Source: Molanna angustata (lineage: Eukaryota > Arthropoda > Insecta > Trichoptera > Molannidae). Taken from it: DNA of 64,000 nucleotides. The stretch spans positions 28,159,796-28,223,795 of the forward strand of contig OY754977.1 in NCBI GenBank assembly GCA_963576475.1, read 5' to 3'. Both the position numbers and the translations under genes were made by a program. The first letter of the stretch is position 1; each line of letters opens with the position of its first letter. Below, in pieces: positions 26,801-37,043 of the stretch. The notes below the pieces were generated by a model that was given only the letters and a program-made list of their open reading frames with translations, was not told the origin of the DNA and ran no database searches.

Positions 26801-29280
26801 AGATAAATTTCTATGTATGGAAACGTTCAGTAATTTGATTTCATGTTATAATGTAAAGAGCTTGAACATAGAACTGATTAGCTTTCCATTAATAACAAAA
26901 AAAATCTTCATATGATATCACGTGTCAAAATTTTGGAAATGCTCTCGCGTTCTTTAAAACAAAATTTATCTGCTTTTTTTAAAATATTTCATACAACATA
27001 AGCATTCTTCGCTATACTGCATTAATAGTTTGTTTATCTTAATATAAAAATATACTATCGGAAGAAAATTTATATTCCTGGTAGTAACATTTAGTATGAA
27101 TAAAAATGTAATTAGATAAATTTCTATGTATGGAAAAGTTCAGTAATTTGATTTCATGTTATAATGTTAAGAGCTTGAACATAGAACTGATTAGCTTTCC
27201 ATAAATAACAAAAAAAATCTTCATATGATATCACTTGTCAAAATTTGGAAAATGCTCTCGCGTTCTTTAAAACAAAATTTATCTGCTTTTTATAAAATAT
27301 TTCATACAACATAAGCATTCTTCACTATACTGCATAAATAGTTTGTTTATCTCAACATAAAAATATACTATCAGAAGAAAATTTATATTCCTGATATGAA
27401 TAAAAATGTAATTAGATAAATTTCTATGTATGGAAACGTTCAGTAATTTGATTTCATGTTATAATGTAAAGAGCTTGAACAAAGAACTGATTAGCTTTCC
27501 ATAAATAACAAAAAAATCTTCATATGATATCACGTGTCAAAATTTTGAAAATGCTCTCGCGTTCTTTATATCAAAATTTATCTGCTTTTTTAAAAATATT
27601 TCATACAACATAAGCATTATTCACTATACTGCATTAATAGTTTGTTTATCTTAACATAAAAATATACTATCGGAAGAAAATTTATATTCCTGGTAGTAAC
27701 ATTTAGTATGAATAAAAATGTAATTAGATAAATTTCTATGTATGGAAAAGTTCAGTAATTTGATTTCAAGTTATAATGTAAAGAGCTTGAACATAGAACT
27801 GATAAGCTTTCCATAAATAACAAAAATATTCTTCATATTATATCACCTGTCAAAATTTGGATAATGCTCTTGCGTTCTTTAAAACAAAATTTATCTGCTT
27901 TTTTTAAATATTTCATACAACATAAGCATTCTTCCCTATACTGCATTAATAGTTTGTCTATCTTAACATAAAAATATACTATCGGAAGAAAATTTGTATT
28001 CCTGATAGTAACATTTAGTATGAATAAAAATGTAATTAGATAAATTTCTATGTATGGAAACGTTCAGTAATTTGATTTCATGTTATAATGTAAAGAGCTT
28101 GAACATAGAACTGATTAGCTTTCCATAAATAACAAAAAAAATCTTCATATAATATAACGTGTCAAAATTTTGAAAATGCTCTCGCGTTCTTTAAAACAAA
28201 ATTTATCTGCTTTTTTATAATATTTCATACAACATAAGCATTCTTCACTATACGGCATTAATAGTTTGTCTATCTTAACATAAAAATATACTATCGGAAG
28301 AAAATTTATATTCCTGGTAGTTACATTTAATATGAATAAAAATGTAATTAGATAAATATCTATGTATGGAAAAGTTCAGTAATTTGATTTCATGTTATAT
28401 AGTAAAGAGCTTGAACATAGAACTGATTAGCTTTCCATAAATAACAAAAAATTTCTTCATATGATATCACGTGTCAAAATTTTGAAAATGCTCTCGCGTT
28501 CTTTAAAACATAATTTATCTGCTTTTATTAAAATATTTCATACAACATAAGCATTCTTCACTATACTGCATTAATAGTTTGTCTATATTAACATAAAAAT
28601 ATACTATCGGAAGAAAATTTATATTCCTGGTAGTAACATTTAGTATGAATAAAAATGTAATTAGATAAATTTCTATGTATGGAAAAGTTCAGTTATTTGA
28701 TTTCATGTTATAATGTAAAGAGTTTGAACATAGAACTGATTAGCTTTCCATAAATAACAAAAAATTTCTTCATATGATATCACGTGTCAAAATTTTGAAA
28801 ATGCTTTCGCGTCCTTTAAAACAAAATTTATCTGCTTTTATTAAAATATTTCATCCAACATAAGCATTCTACACCATACTGCAATAATAGTTTGTCTATC
28901 TTAACATAAAAATATACTATCGATAGAAAATTTATTTTCCTGGTAGTAAAATTTAGTATGAATAAAAATGTATATAATAAGATAAATTTCTTATGTATGG
29001 AAAAGTTCAGTAATTTGATTTCATGTTATAATGTAAAGAGCTTGAACATCGAACTGATTAGCTTTCCATAAATAACAAAAATTTCTTCATATGATATCAC
29101 GTGTCAAAATTGTCAAAATGCTCTAACGTCCTTTTAAACAAAATTTATCTGCTTTTATTAAAATATTTCATACAACATTAGAATTCTTCACCATACTGCA
29201 TTAATAGTTTGTCTATCTTAACATGAAAATTTACTATCGTTAGAAAATTTATATTCCTGGTAGTAAAATTTAGAATGAAT
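20895..29280 (+). repeat. ~313-bp satellite array, about 27 monomers
   Basis: Same monomer as array 1. Variant markers recur in blocks. GAAACGTTAAGTAA at 22141 and 24331 is spaced 2,190 bp (7 monomers). ATGCACTCGC at 23511, 25076 and 26626 is spaced 1,565 and 1,550 bp (5 monomers). A short deletion giving CCTGATATGAATAAA lies at 25840 and 27390. The last four monomers (from ~28200) are increasingly diverged, as expected at an array edge. Confidence 0.96.
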
Positions 29281-29306
29281 AAAATATTTCATTGTCAATA
29301 TTTGTG

Positions 29307-29339
29307 GTGTGGAGAGTTTAGTGTTGGCCACAACCCACT
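29307..29339 (+). repeat. 3' subterminal inverted repeat and terminal hairpin, copy 2
   Basis: GTGTGGAGAGT at 29307-29317, then AGTGTTG, GCCA, CAACCCACT (29320-29339). This is identical to the 3' end of copy 1. Similarity stops a few T residues later. Confidence 0.75.
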
Positions 29340-29343
29340 CGTT

Positions 29344-30448
29344 TTTAATTTGTTTTTGGTTTGTCTTATTCAGATTTCTTCAAATAACACGTAAAAAGCA
29401 ACATTTTTAAAAAGATTGTCAATTGAAGTTTAAGAGTATTTCTCCATAGATTCGAACCGAATGTTCCGCCTAGATTAAGTGTTTTTGAATTGACATTGTT
29501 ATTGCGATGTAAGGTATTATTATTCTATGAAAGGAATGAATAACATATAAAAAGCAAAAGTGATAAATGACAGATGGCAGTAAAAGTTGCACAATATTGA
29601 TTTTTCTATGAGTAACTTCATTATTGATTGTTATGTCGAATCACAAATAACAAAACACATTTGTTTACACACAAATTTTTCAACAAATAAGTATAAAGAC
29701 GAACGTTCTCATGATGGGCTTAGTGTATTTCTCGCCTTGGTGAATCGTTTATATTATTACAAGAGAGATTAGTTTTTTTCTAGATAAGTTGAAATAGTAT
29801 TGTTATTGAGAAATTTTAAAAAAAAAATCCAGTAGAGAAAAGATCGGTCAAAAGCTGACGTAATGGGTCATTTGACGATTGGAATTTTTTTAATAGTTTG
29901 GAATATACGGGTAAGAATTTTTCTCAAAATGTATGTACTATTATCTGTTAAAGCATATCTAAATTGATGATTATTTGGAATAAGTTAATGAATGATACAA
30001 TAAACACAATTGACATTGATACCTGTTGAGAATTTCAACGATTAAAATTGGCAAAATCGTTATTCTTAATTAGTTAAACGTAAAAAGAAAATCTTATAAC
30101 ATGTAGATTCTAGATCGATATTTTTTTTTGAAATCTTCAAATTACGTACCTATGTTATATTGCACAAGGAGTGATCGTGTATCACAAAACGGCGCTATAT
30201 AAAATATTATTATGATTAAGTTATATACGTTTTTATATAATCCGTGATATCAAACGACTTATCAAAAAATATACTTTCATGTTTGATCACGCATTATGAA
30301 CACGTGTTTTATTAAATCAATAAAAAAAACTACGGATTAAAAAAGTCGTGAAATTTGCAGATGTTTTTGGCAATAATCATTTGTCTGCAATATTCCATGG
30401 ACTGAATTGAAACATTCTTCAATTGACTGAAAATATCTGCTTGTATTC
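29344..30448. other. Spacer after second giant element
   Basis: About 1.1 kb of AT-rich DNA. A 61-codon frame at 29587-29772 has no recognisable feature. No gene is supported. Confidence 0.5.
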
Positions 30449-30590
30449 TTTTTACTCTCCACACTATGGAATAGTGGAGAGTAATGATTTCACAATTTTT
30501 AAGCGTATTTTTTTACATCAATTTCTGAACGGGTATCGTGTAGAGAGTGCACACAGTGAGTTTCGTCGTGATGTGTTTGTATGTATGGCG
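30449..30590 (+). mobile_element. Truncated 5' end of the same Helitron-like family
   Basis: It starts TTTTTACTCTCCACAC and follows the other two copies for ~140 bases, ending at GTATGGCG just before the microsatellite. The local hairpin is longer here: ACTCTCCAC pairs perfectly with GTGGAGAGT. A SINE follows almost directly, so the loss of the rest may be linked to that insertion. Confidence 0.8.
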
Positions 30591-30607
30591 TCGTGATGCT
30601 TCCTTGA

Positions 30608-30764
30608 TTTTATTTTTATATTACTTCTTGGTCAACTAACTGGTACTATGTCAAGTATTTACAACTAATAGGTACTATATTAAAAACTGTGCCTCCACCA
30701 GGAATAGAACCCGGGATCTTTGGATCAGCAGCTAGACACCTAACTGTGATAAACGAAGCCGACA
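30608..30764 (-). mobile_element. SINE-A (tRNA-derived), internally deleted copy
   Basis: On the minus strand it has the tRNA-like head with B box near 30715 (GGAATAGAACCCGGGATC on the plus strand) and the body motif CAACTAACTGGTACTATG. It is shorter than the full copies at 31290 and 63519, with part of the body missing. Confidence 0.75.
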
Positions 30765-30984
30765 AATAGTGACGGTTTTCGACAGATGAAAATTAAACTT
30801 TTAATGTTTCCTTTTGTTATTTTTCATACAAAACATTCAAGTCATGAATTGTCAAATAATGTTCTATTTCATGATCATTTTTTTTTATTTAAATACCAGA
30901 AGTACCTACGTATTTACAATAATAAAGCATATTTTCAATAACCTATCATTTAGAATTTAATTGAAAAACATGGTAAAATAATAA

Positions 30985-31029
30985 TGACCATTCAGTAGAT
31001 GCTCTTTGAGCGAAACGCGTCAGTGGTCA
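30985..31029 (+). ncRNA. Hammerhead-ribozyme-like motif of a Penelope-type remnant
   Basis: TGACCATT (30985-30992) pairs with AGTGGTCA (31022-31029) as stem I, with one G-U pair. Between them lie CAGTAGA (consensus CUGANGA), a stem GCTC-TTT-GAGC, GAAA, a self-complementary CGCG and the cleavage triplet GTC. The very short stem III matches the minimal dimeric hammerheads known from Penelope-like elements. Core position 2 is A instead of U, so activity is doubtful. The following ~60 bases (TTTAAATTAGTAGAAT) resemble the Penelope-type insertion at 49662-49975. Confidence 0.6.
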
Positions 31030-31289
31030 ACACTTTAAATTAGTAGAATAAAGTTAAAAAATTGTGTTTTTACTTATTTTTTTAAGTAATTTTATAATAT
31101 TGATAATGGAATTCCATCACGTATTAGCAGTCGAAAAATTACAAATAATTATTAACCAATTTTTAAAACAAGCGATTTTACATACAAATGCGCCATCTTG
31201 TAAGTTGTTTATAAAATAAAAAGGAAGGTAGGTAGGCACTTCAAAATAAATCTTTTGAAAAAAATATATTTGTTGGGTTTTTGGTTGAT

Positions 31290-31564
31290 GTATTTATTTT
31301 TTATTTTATTTTTTAATTTTTATTTATTTATTTTTTATTTTTTTTATTTTATGTAGCTTCTCGGACAACTAACAGGTACTATGTCAAATAATTATTTAAC
31401 ACACACCCAATAACAAGTTGCCACATTCTGGAGACTTACGATATTAATCGTCTCACAGATCCAGACTGAAAACACAATTAAAAACTGTGTCTCCACCGGA
31501 AATCGAACCCGGGACCTTTGGATCAGCAGTCAGATACCTAACCAACTGAGCCACGAAGGCCGAC
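31290..31564 (-). mobile_element. SINE-A, near full-length copy
   Basis: On the minus strand it runs from a tRNA-like head (GTGGCTCAGTTGGTTAGG as A box, GGTCCCGGGTTCGATTTC as B box), through a conserved body (AGTCTCCAGAATGTGG region), to a T/A-rich AAAT-type tail, seen on the plus strand as TTTATTTATTT before 31350. It is closely similar to the copy at 63519-63760. Confidence 0.85.
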
Positions 31565-32397
31565 AAGTTTAAATCATTTTAAGCACACGTGCGCAATGGC
31601 GGGCTCATTGCCAAATGACAATAACTACCAACCAACCATATTCATTTGGTGAAACAAATCGTTTTTATGATACGTACCGACAATTTATATGAATAAAATA
31701 TAAATACATATAAAAGAAAAACAATTAAAAAACGGAGCTGACAGGAGATGTATTGAGCCTTGTTTAATGTAGTTATATATTTTTTTAAATTTATTCATCG
31801 AATCAATTACAATGTACATGTAAATTATAATAAAAAAGGTGTACAAGTACCATTACATATTTCATAATGATCCTATTTAATTCAGATAAAATCTCGTGTA
31901 AAAAATGCGGAGTATTCAAAAATACACAATACAACAATATATACAATTTTTAAAAAGATACATTATAATTTTGTTTTTTTTTTATGACTCAACTTCAAAA
32001 AGAGTTTTCTCGTGCTTTGAAGTGAGTCACATTTCACAAATCTACAAACTATCTAATCTATTTATATACATACATCTTAATCTAGGCACTAATCTATTTA
32101 CAATAACATACATATTTAGATACAAACATACATAATATTATATATAAAGAGAGAAAAAAAAAATACAAAATTGGTCTGTAGAATAAATAAAAATACACAA
32201 ATTGAAAATAAACAACACAATGAATACACAAGAAAAATGTTACTTCGAAAAGTCTTTCAGCAATACCAATAGTATTTGTAATATTACTTTCATCAGACAT
32301 TGCACATCTACTAAATAATACATAAAACATTTTTTCATTAAGGAGCACATTTATTTAAACACAAATCAATAATTTACATTTTTTTTTTTTTTTTTAA
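31565..32397. other. AT-rich stretch, no gene supported
   Basis: Frames of 76 codons (31905-32135, plus) and 84 codons (32094-32348, minus) overlap and are rich in Phe/Tyr/Ile, as expected from AT-rich noise. No splice or domain evidence. Confidence 0.5.
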
Positions 32398-32566
32398 ATG
32401 AATATGTCCTTGTTAAACAAGTACATATACATCTTCCTACGTTCCCTAAAATAAGCATAAATGCTTGTGCTATAGGTGAACGAAATCGGCCGAGGCAGGA
32501 TTCGAACTAGCGACCACTGGATTACTAACCCAATGCGCTAACCGCTCTGCCATCGACCCATCTATA
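32398..32566 (-). mobile_element. SINE-B (tRNA-Thr-like head)
   Basis: On the minus strand the head reads GGGTCGATGGCAGAGCGG and then an anticodon-stem-like CTGGATTAGTAATCC-type region. The B box follows (AGTTCGAATCCTGCC type), then a body ending near CAAGGACATATTC. The same family occurs at 37044, 52677, 56582 and 63952. Confidence 0.8.
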
Positions 32567-32738
32567 TGTACGGAATCCGTACACCCACATGTACGGATTG
32601 TGTAAAAAGGTTAAACAAAATTTTCAAAACACATAAAAAGCTACACAAAAACAAGAATGAAATAAACAAAAAAAAATCAGTACCGAATCTTAGACTCAAA
32701 GGGAGTTCATTAAACCACTTAGTACCATTATACTTATA

Positions 32739-33765
32739 ACTAGTTGCATGTAACACATGAGATCCAACTGTCGATAGCGATAGTATGTATAGTTGAAGAA
32801 TATGTACCAAACTATAAACCCATAGATACAAATTATTGAATATTTTCAGATATTTTGTTTTCTATACAACATATGTAGGTATGTATGTCAAGATAGGATA
32901 GTATGGAAGAAGATCCTTTTTCCTACCCAGAATATGCAAATTGCATGATGGTATGTATGTATGTTTGGAGATGAAGTAACAAACTATTAAGGCTTCTTAC
33001 ATATTGTGTATAGGCGACTGCCATACAAAATGTATGAAGCGATGTCGTCACTAAATTCAATTTTTAAAAAAATTGTTAAAAAAAAATCGAGATCTTCTAC
33101 TACAATGTTAATATTTTTTATAGAAAATTAAATTATCTAGTTGAGGTGTTTCGGCTTTTTTCGATAATTGTAAAAGTTTTGGAAATATAGGCAGTTAAAC
33201 TCATTAATTTATCATAAAAAAAATATTTTTCTTAATAAAAAATGTTTGAGAAACCCTGGAATTTTTTTGAAAAAACTAATTTGAGATTTTGTATTTGTCT
33301 ATGTTTGTACCAATTTTCAGCGTTCTACCGTTTATGGTTTCTGAGATATATGGAAAAATAAAATAAAAATTCAAAAGTTGATAACCCCTGACTGAAACAA
33401 AAATTCAAAATTCCGAGTATAAAAGTTTTGTAGGCCTGTAACTGTTTATATATTCTGAAATTTTAGGCTCTGTAAATTGAGCGGATCAAAAGTTATAAGG
33501 GGGGGACGGACACACAGACACACACACACACAGACACACAGACACACACACACACAGACACACGAAATGTTCTACTCCGAATTCTGAGTAAATCCGTGTA
33601 TGGAACATATATGCTGCGAAGCCTCTAAGTTGGTGTTTTTTGACTTCAAAGTTGGAAAATCCATGAAAAAAGTAGACCTCTCCATACAATTCTCGCGTAT
33701 TCTGGCTTGATACATTGTCGATATGTTAAGAGAACAAAGTTCTCCTGAACAAATCGACAGTTGGA
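32739..33765 (+). repeat. SIR interspersed repeat, full copy 1
   Basis: 1,027 bp, starting ACTAGTTGCATGTAACAC and ending TCGACAGTTGGA. An inner TCCAACTGTCGAT (from 32763) is the reverse complement of the 3' end. It contains a CA/GA microsatellite and a 3' hairpin, GAGAAC-AAA-GTTCTC. It is almost identical to 61463-62491. No target-site duplication is visible around any copy. Helitron-like (HINE) structure is one possibility, but the class is not settled. Confidence 0.85.
33504..33563 (+). repeat. (CA/GACA)n microsatellite inside SIR
   Basis: A run of CACACAGACACACA-type units follows a G-rich GGGGGGGACGGAC start. The equivalent tract in the copy at 62220-62289 has a different length, and shorter forms occur at 45207-45247 and 50278-50305. 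Confidence 0.85.
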
Positions 33766-33894
33766 AAATGTTGTGAGGTAGTTGTACGTAAAAGAGTAAT
33801 GGTAATACATCCTTGTGAATTTATTCTGCTGCTATTTTATATATGTGATTTCTATTTATAACTTTTGTATTTAAAGTAACTTTTTTATTTTATG

Positions 33895-34752
33895 TCATTT
33901 ATTTATTTATTTTATTTTTAATATATTTTATAATACAAATCAATATATAAATTCACTAGTAATAATATTCTTACATATTTTTCCCTGCAGTACCTCATCA
34001 AAAAGATTACAATCTTGTGCTTGATGAGGGAAGCGCTTATAACAAAATAAAAAATATCAATACAAAGCAAAGTCAACATAAAAGTAAAAGTAATTAAATC
34101 AAATCATACATGAACAAAAAAAAATCAAATAAACATCATAAAAAGGTTGAAAATAAATGAAAAAGAAGAATACTCAAATGAGAAAACATATCAGAATACA
34201 TATTCAAACCAAAAAAATAGAAAAACATGAAAATAATTGAAAAATGAGTAATATAGAATTATAGACGATTCAAATATATCAAAACACATATTCAAAAATA
34301 AAAAAAGAAAATACTGGAAATTGAAACAAATAAAAACAACAAAATCGAAAACTACTATTTTAGAAAGTTAAGTGCAATTTTAATTTATGTTTAAATTTTT
34401 TAAATTCTTTTATCTGCTTTAATTCATTTGGGAGGCAATTGAAAAATTTTATTCCCAAATAAATGTAGTTGTTTTGTAATTGTCCTGTATTACATTTGGG
34501 TATTTTAAAATCATTTTGGAATCGCAGAGACTTATTTTTTTCAATTTTTTGTATAACATTATCTTTGAAAATTTGCAAAATAGACACTTTTTTATAAATA
34601 TTATCTACTTTGGGTACTTTGAACATGTCAAATAGTGTTGTAGTGGGGAAAATGCGTGTTTTCTTAAGTATAACCTTTATGATTAAGTTAAGATTTTTAA
34701 TTTTATCTGATGGAAAGTAAATATCTTTTTTTATTAGATTCTTAAGTACCAA
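33895..34752 (-). pseudogene. 3' end of a non-LTR retrotransposon (LINE)
   Basis: The minus-strand frame 34752-34360 (130 aa, then stop) ends in a Leu-Pro-Asn-Glu-Leu-Lys motif followed by a Phe-Lys-rich tail. That is the usual C-terminus of insect LINE ORF2 proteins beyond the reverse transcriptase. About 460 bases of 3' untranslated sequence follow, with an AAATAAATAAAT-type tail near 33895-33912. No reverse-transcriptase core is present, so the copy is strongly 5'-truncated. The clade (Jockey/CR1-like) is a guess. Confidence 0.6.
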
Positions 34753-34754
34753 TC

Positions 34755-35012
34755 TTTTTATATTAATTTAATATCCTGGTTTATTTTAGTTCATATGTGC
34801 ACTTATTTATGTTTTTTTTTACTTCACATACATGTTGTTTTATTTTGTTAATTTTTATGTTTTACTACGTAGGTTTTTATTTTCACCAATTGATTAATTA
34901 TTTTTTATCTTTATTCTGTGATGTTATTTTAATATGTGTATTTTCTATGTTTGCATTAATGTAAAAGGTAATATGTGCCTTGAATCAGTAATCATCAAAT
35001 AAATATTACTAT
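34755..35012 (+). other. Possible LINE 3' untranslated tail, plus strand
   Basis: T-rich sequence ending GTGCCTTGAATCAG, then ATCATCAAATAAATATT, which has the look of an insect LINE 3' end with AATAAA. No coding part is attached. It may equally be intron of the gene whose exon starts at 35046. Confidence 0.3.
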
Positions 35013-35045
35013 CATTCAAATATTTTTTCTTTTCTTATACTCTAG

Positions 35046-36206
35046 GCAATCCAAGCAAACCCGACATATTCAGAAGCGGGCAACCCAAGATCATGGTGCG
35101 ATAGCAACGGTTGCCATACAGAGACACTGTTGAAGGACCGCCACCAGTTTGAAAATAAAGCTACGGGCATGTCAAGCGCTGGAAACACTGGTAGTTTTGC
35201 AATGGCAGGTAGTGGTATGGCATATGCTGGACCAATAAATCAGCCCAAAATGCCAAAAATACCCAAATTCCCAAGCTTCAATATGCCGGTTCCCCCAAAA
35301 ATGTTCAATTTCCCTTACTTCGATATGTCGATTCCCACAGAGACACTATTGAAGGACCGCCACCAGTTTGGAAATAAAGCTACGAGCATGTCAAGCGCTG
35401 GAAACACTGGTAGTTTTGCAATGGCAGGTAGTGGTATGACATATGCTGGGCCAATGAATCCGCCCAAAATGCCAAAAATACCCAAATTCCCAAGCTTCAA
35501 TATGCCGATTCCCCCAAAAATGCCAAATTTCTCATACTTCAATATGCCGATTCCCCCAGAAATTCCAACGCCTCCAGATATGCCAACAATGCCGATTCTG
35601 CAGAAAAAGGGAAAAGGTGAAAATTATAGCTTCAGCTCTTCGCAGAGCAGTTCTAGCGATAGCGATGGATCTAGCAGCATCTCAAGCACTGTTAACGATG
35701 GCTCGGGTCCTAAAACTTACACATACACAACTGGGCAAGGAATAGCGTCGAGCTACGGACAAAAGTCTGACGCTGACGGAATGTCGGCCAGTTATTCGAG
35801 CAGTTCTAGCAACGGAAATGAAGATCCAATGACTGTGGCTAAAGCGATCGGAAAAGGAATGGCTAAAAGTGACGCTATCAATAAAAAAGGATTGTGGAGA
35901 CATTCCAGCAACGAAAAGAGAAAATTTCCCGACGGTAGTGCAAAAACGAAATCTAAATCCTATTCCAGTGATTCCAAGAACTCATCGGAAGAATCTATCA
36001 GCTATTCGTCGAGCAGTAGCACGAACAGTGACGGAGACGTCAGTTTCACATCAAGCGTCAATGACGGTAAAGGAAAACCAAAAACGCACACTTATACGTC
36101 GGGAAATGCAAAAGCAAAGAGCTATGCAGAAAACAAAGATTCTGATGGAGAAGAGTCTATCAGCTATTCGGAGAGTGTCGGATATCAGCCGGTAATCGAA
36201 ATCTAA
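35046..36206 (+). CDS. Secreted-type low-complexity (silk-like) protein, 3' exon
   Basis: An exon is inferred to start at 35046, after a pyrimidine-rich tract and AG (TTCTTATACTCTAG). From there the frame is open for 386 codons to TAA at 36204-36206. No signal peptide or ATG is seen upstream, so an earlier exon should supply them. The first residues (AIQANP) resemble the region after a signal cleavage site. The order is a short Cys-containing segment (SWCDSNGC), then two 73-residue repeats (219-bp period, starts 35121 and 35340) of a Gly/Ser/Ala block and a Pro-Lys-Met block (PKMPKIPKFPSFNMP). A Ser/Gly/Asp-rich region with two related modules follows (SSTVNDGSG, then SSVNDGKG, each followed by PKT.TYT-like text). 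I do not recognise the gene. The Pro-rich then Ser-rich layout recalls seroins and other silk-gland proteins, which is weak inference. A GT at 36192 could be a splice donor. Confidence 0.7.
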   Translation, partial: AIQANPTYSEAGNPRSWCDSNGCHTETLLKDRHQFENKATGMSSAGNTGSFAMAGSGMAYAGPINQPKMPKIPKFPSFNMPVPPKMFNFPYFDMSIPTETLLKDRHQFGNKATSMSSAGNTGSFAMAGSGMTYAGPMNPPKMPKIPKFPSFNMPIPPKMPNFSYFNMPIPPEIPTPPDMPTMPILQKKGKGENYSFSSSQSSSSDSDGSSSISSTVNDGSGPKTYTYTTGQGIASSYGQKSDADGMSASYSSSSSNGNEDPMTVAKAIGKGMAKSDAINKKGLWRHSSNEKRKFPDGSAKTKSKSYSSDSKNSSEESISYSSSSSTNSDGDVSFTSSVNDGKGKPKTHTYTSGNAKAKSYAENKDSDGEESISYSESVGYQPVIEI

Positions 36207-36246
36207 ATCCAAGTCTAAATCCACATCTGAATTAAGAAAATATGTT

Positions 36247-36252
36247 AATAAA
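36247..36252 (+). terminator. Polyadenylation signal AATAAA
   Basis: AATAAA lies 41 bases after the stop codon of the silk-like exon. A second A/T-rich AAATAAAT follows near 36289. The position suits the 3' end of that transcript. Confidence 0.55.
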
Positions 36253-37043
36253 ACCAATTTTATATATTTTATTCTTAAGTGAATGAGTAAATAAATCTGA
36301 AAAAAATTGTCATCTCGAACAGCGTAAGACACCAGTGTCAAAACCAAAAATTAATACCTAAGAAAACATACTCGTCAGAGACAAATATGGGGTATATAAT
36401 ATATTTGAATACGGGCGGGTGTCAGTGGTTGTTTCCAAAATATGGACCAATGGGACCAAATTTATAAAATACAAATATTAAAATCTTAATTACACATGCA
36501 TTGAAATATTTCTTCGCAAAATCATATAATCTGTATTTTGGTTACAAAAATGTGAAAAAACTCTTAAAAAAGAAACGTTAATTTTATTTTTATATTCGAA
36601 AAAACAATGAAATATTTATTAAAAGTAGTCGATAAACTGAACACGATTAATGTTCAATTGAATAATGTTGTAATTATTTAAATTGTAAAACACAAGAATA
36701 TTGAAAGTTTAAATCGAAATTTGTATTGGATATTATTATCATAAACACTTTCTACTGAATGTCTGGAGAAACTTAAAATACTTATTGCTTTTTACTGAAA
36801 ATAAAATTTATATTCAAATTTAATCCAAGAATATATAACTATATATATATATATTTACATATATTCACACTTAAATCTATGTACACGTTTTTTATTTTAT
36901 GAATATTAAATGTAATTATAAAATTACTACTTAATAAAATATCTAACCTTTTGTTGTTTTTTTTACCTTTATTAACACATTAATCATCAGTTTGTATTGA
37001 TTGTACAGAATATTATAAATATATTTAAATAAATATATTTATA
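36253..37043. other. AT-rich downstream region, nothing recognised
   Basis: No open frame, repeat family or terminal motif is supported. There is a short TATATATATA tract near 36841-36852. Confidence 0.5.

Larger units (their letters stand above)
20201..29343 (+). mobile_element. Giant satellite-bearing Helitron-like element, copy 2
   Basis: About 9.1 kb. The first ~700 bases match 1819-2520 almost base for base, differing in microsatellite copy number and a few substitutions. The last ~75 bases match 19040-19116. The internal array is the same satellite but about half as long, with its own block structure. It lies in the same orientation as copy 1. Identical ends with array sizes of ~16.5 and ~8.4 kb show that amplification or contraction happened within the element. 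No transposition gene is present. Confidence 0.6.

Noticed and set aside
2190..29280. CRISPR-like array
   Set aside because: Repeat units are contiguous 313-bp monomers without unique spacers, in a eukaryotic genome.
33486..33689. 67-codon minus frame (and its twin at 62215-62415) with Cys-Val repeats
   Set aside because: The Cys/Val run is a translation of the CA microsatellite in SIR; not a protein.
35315..35542. Minus-strand frames opposite the silk-like exon (35315-35542, 35682-35903, 36051-36347)
   Set aside because: They are shadows of a repetitive, stop-poor sense frame.
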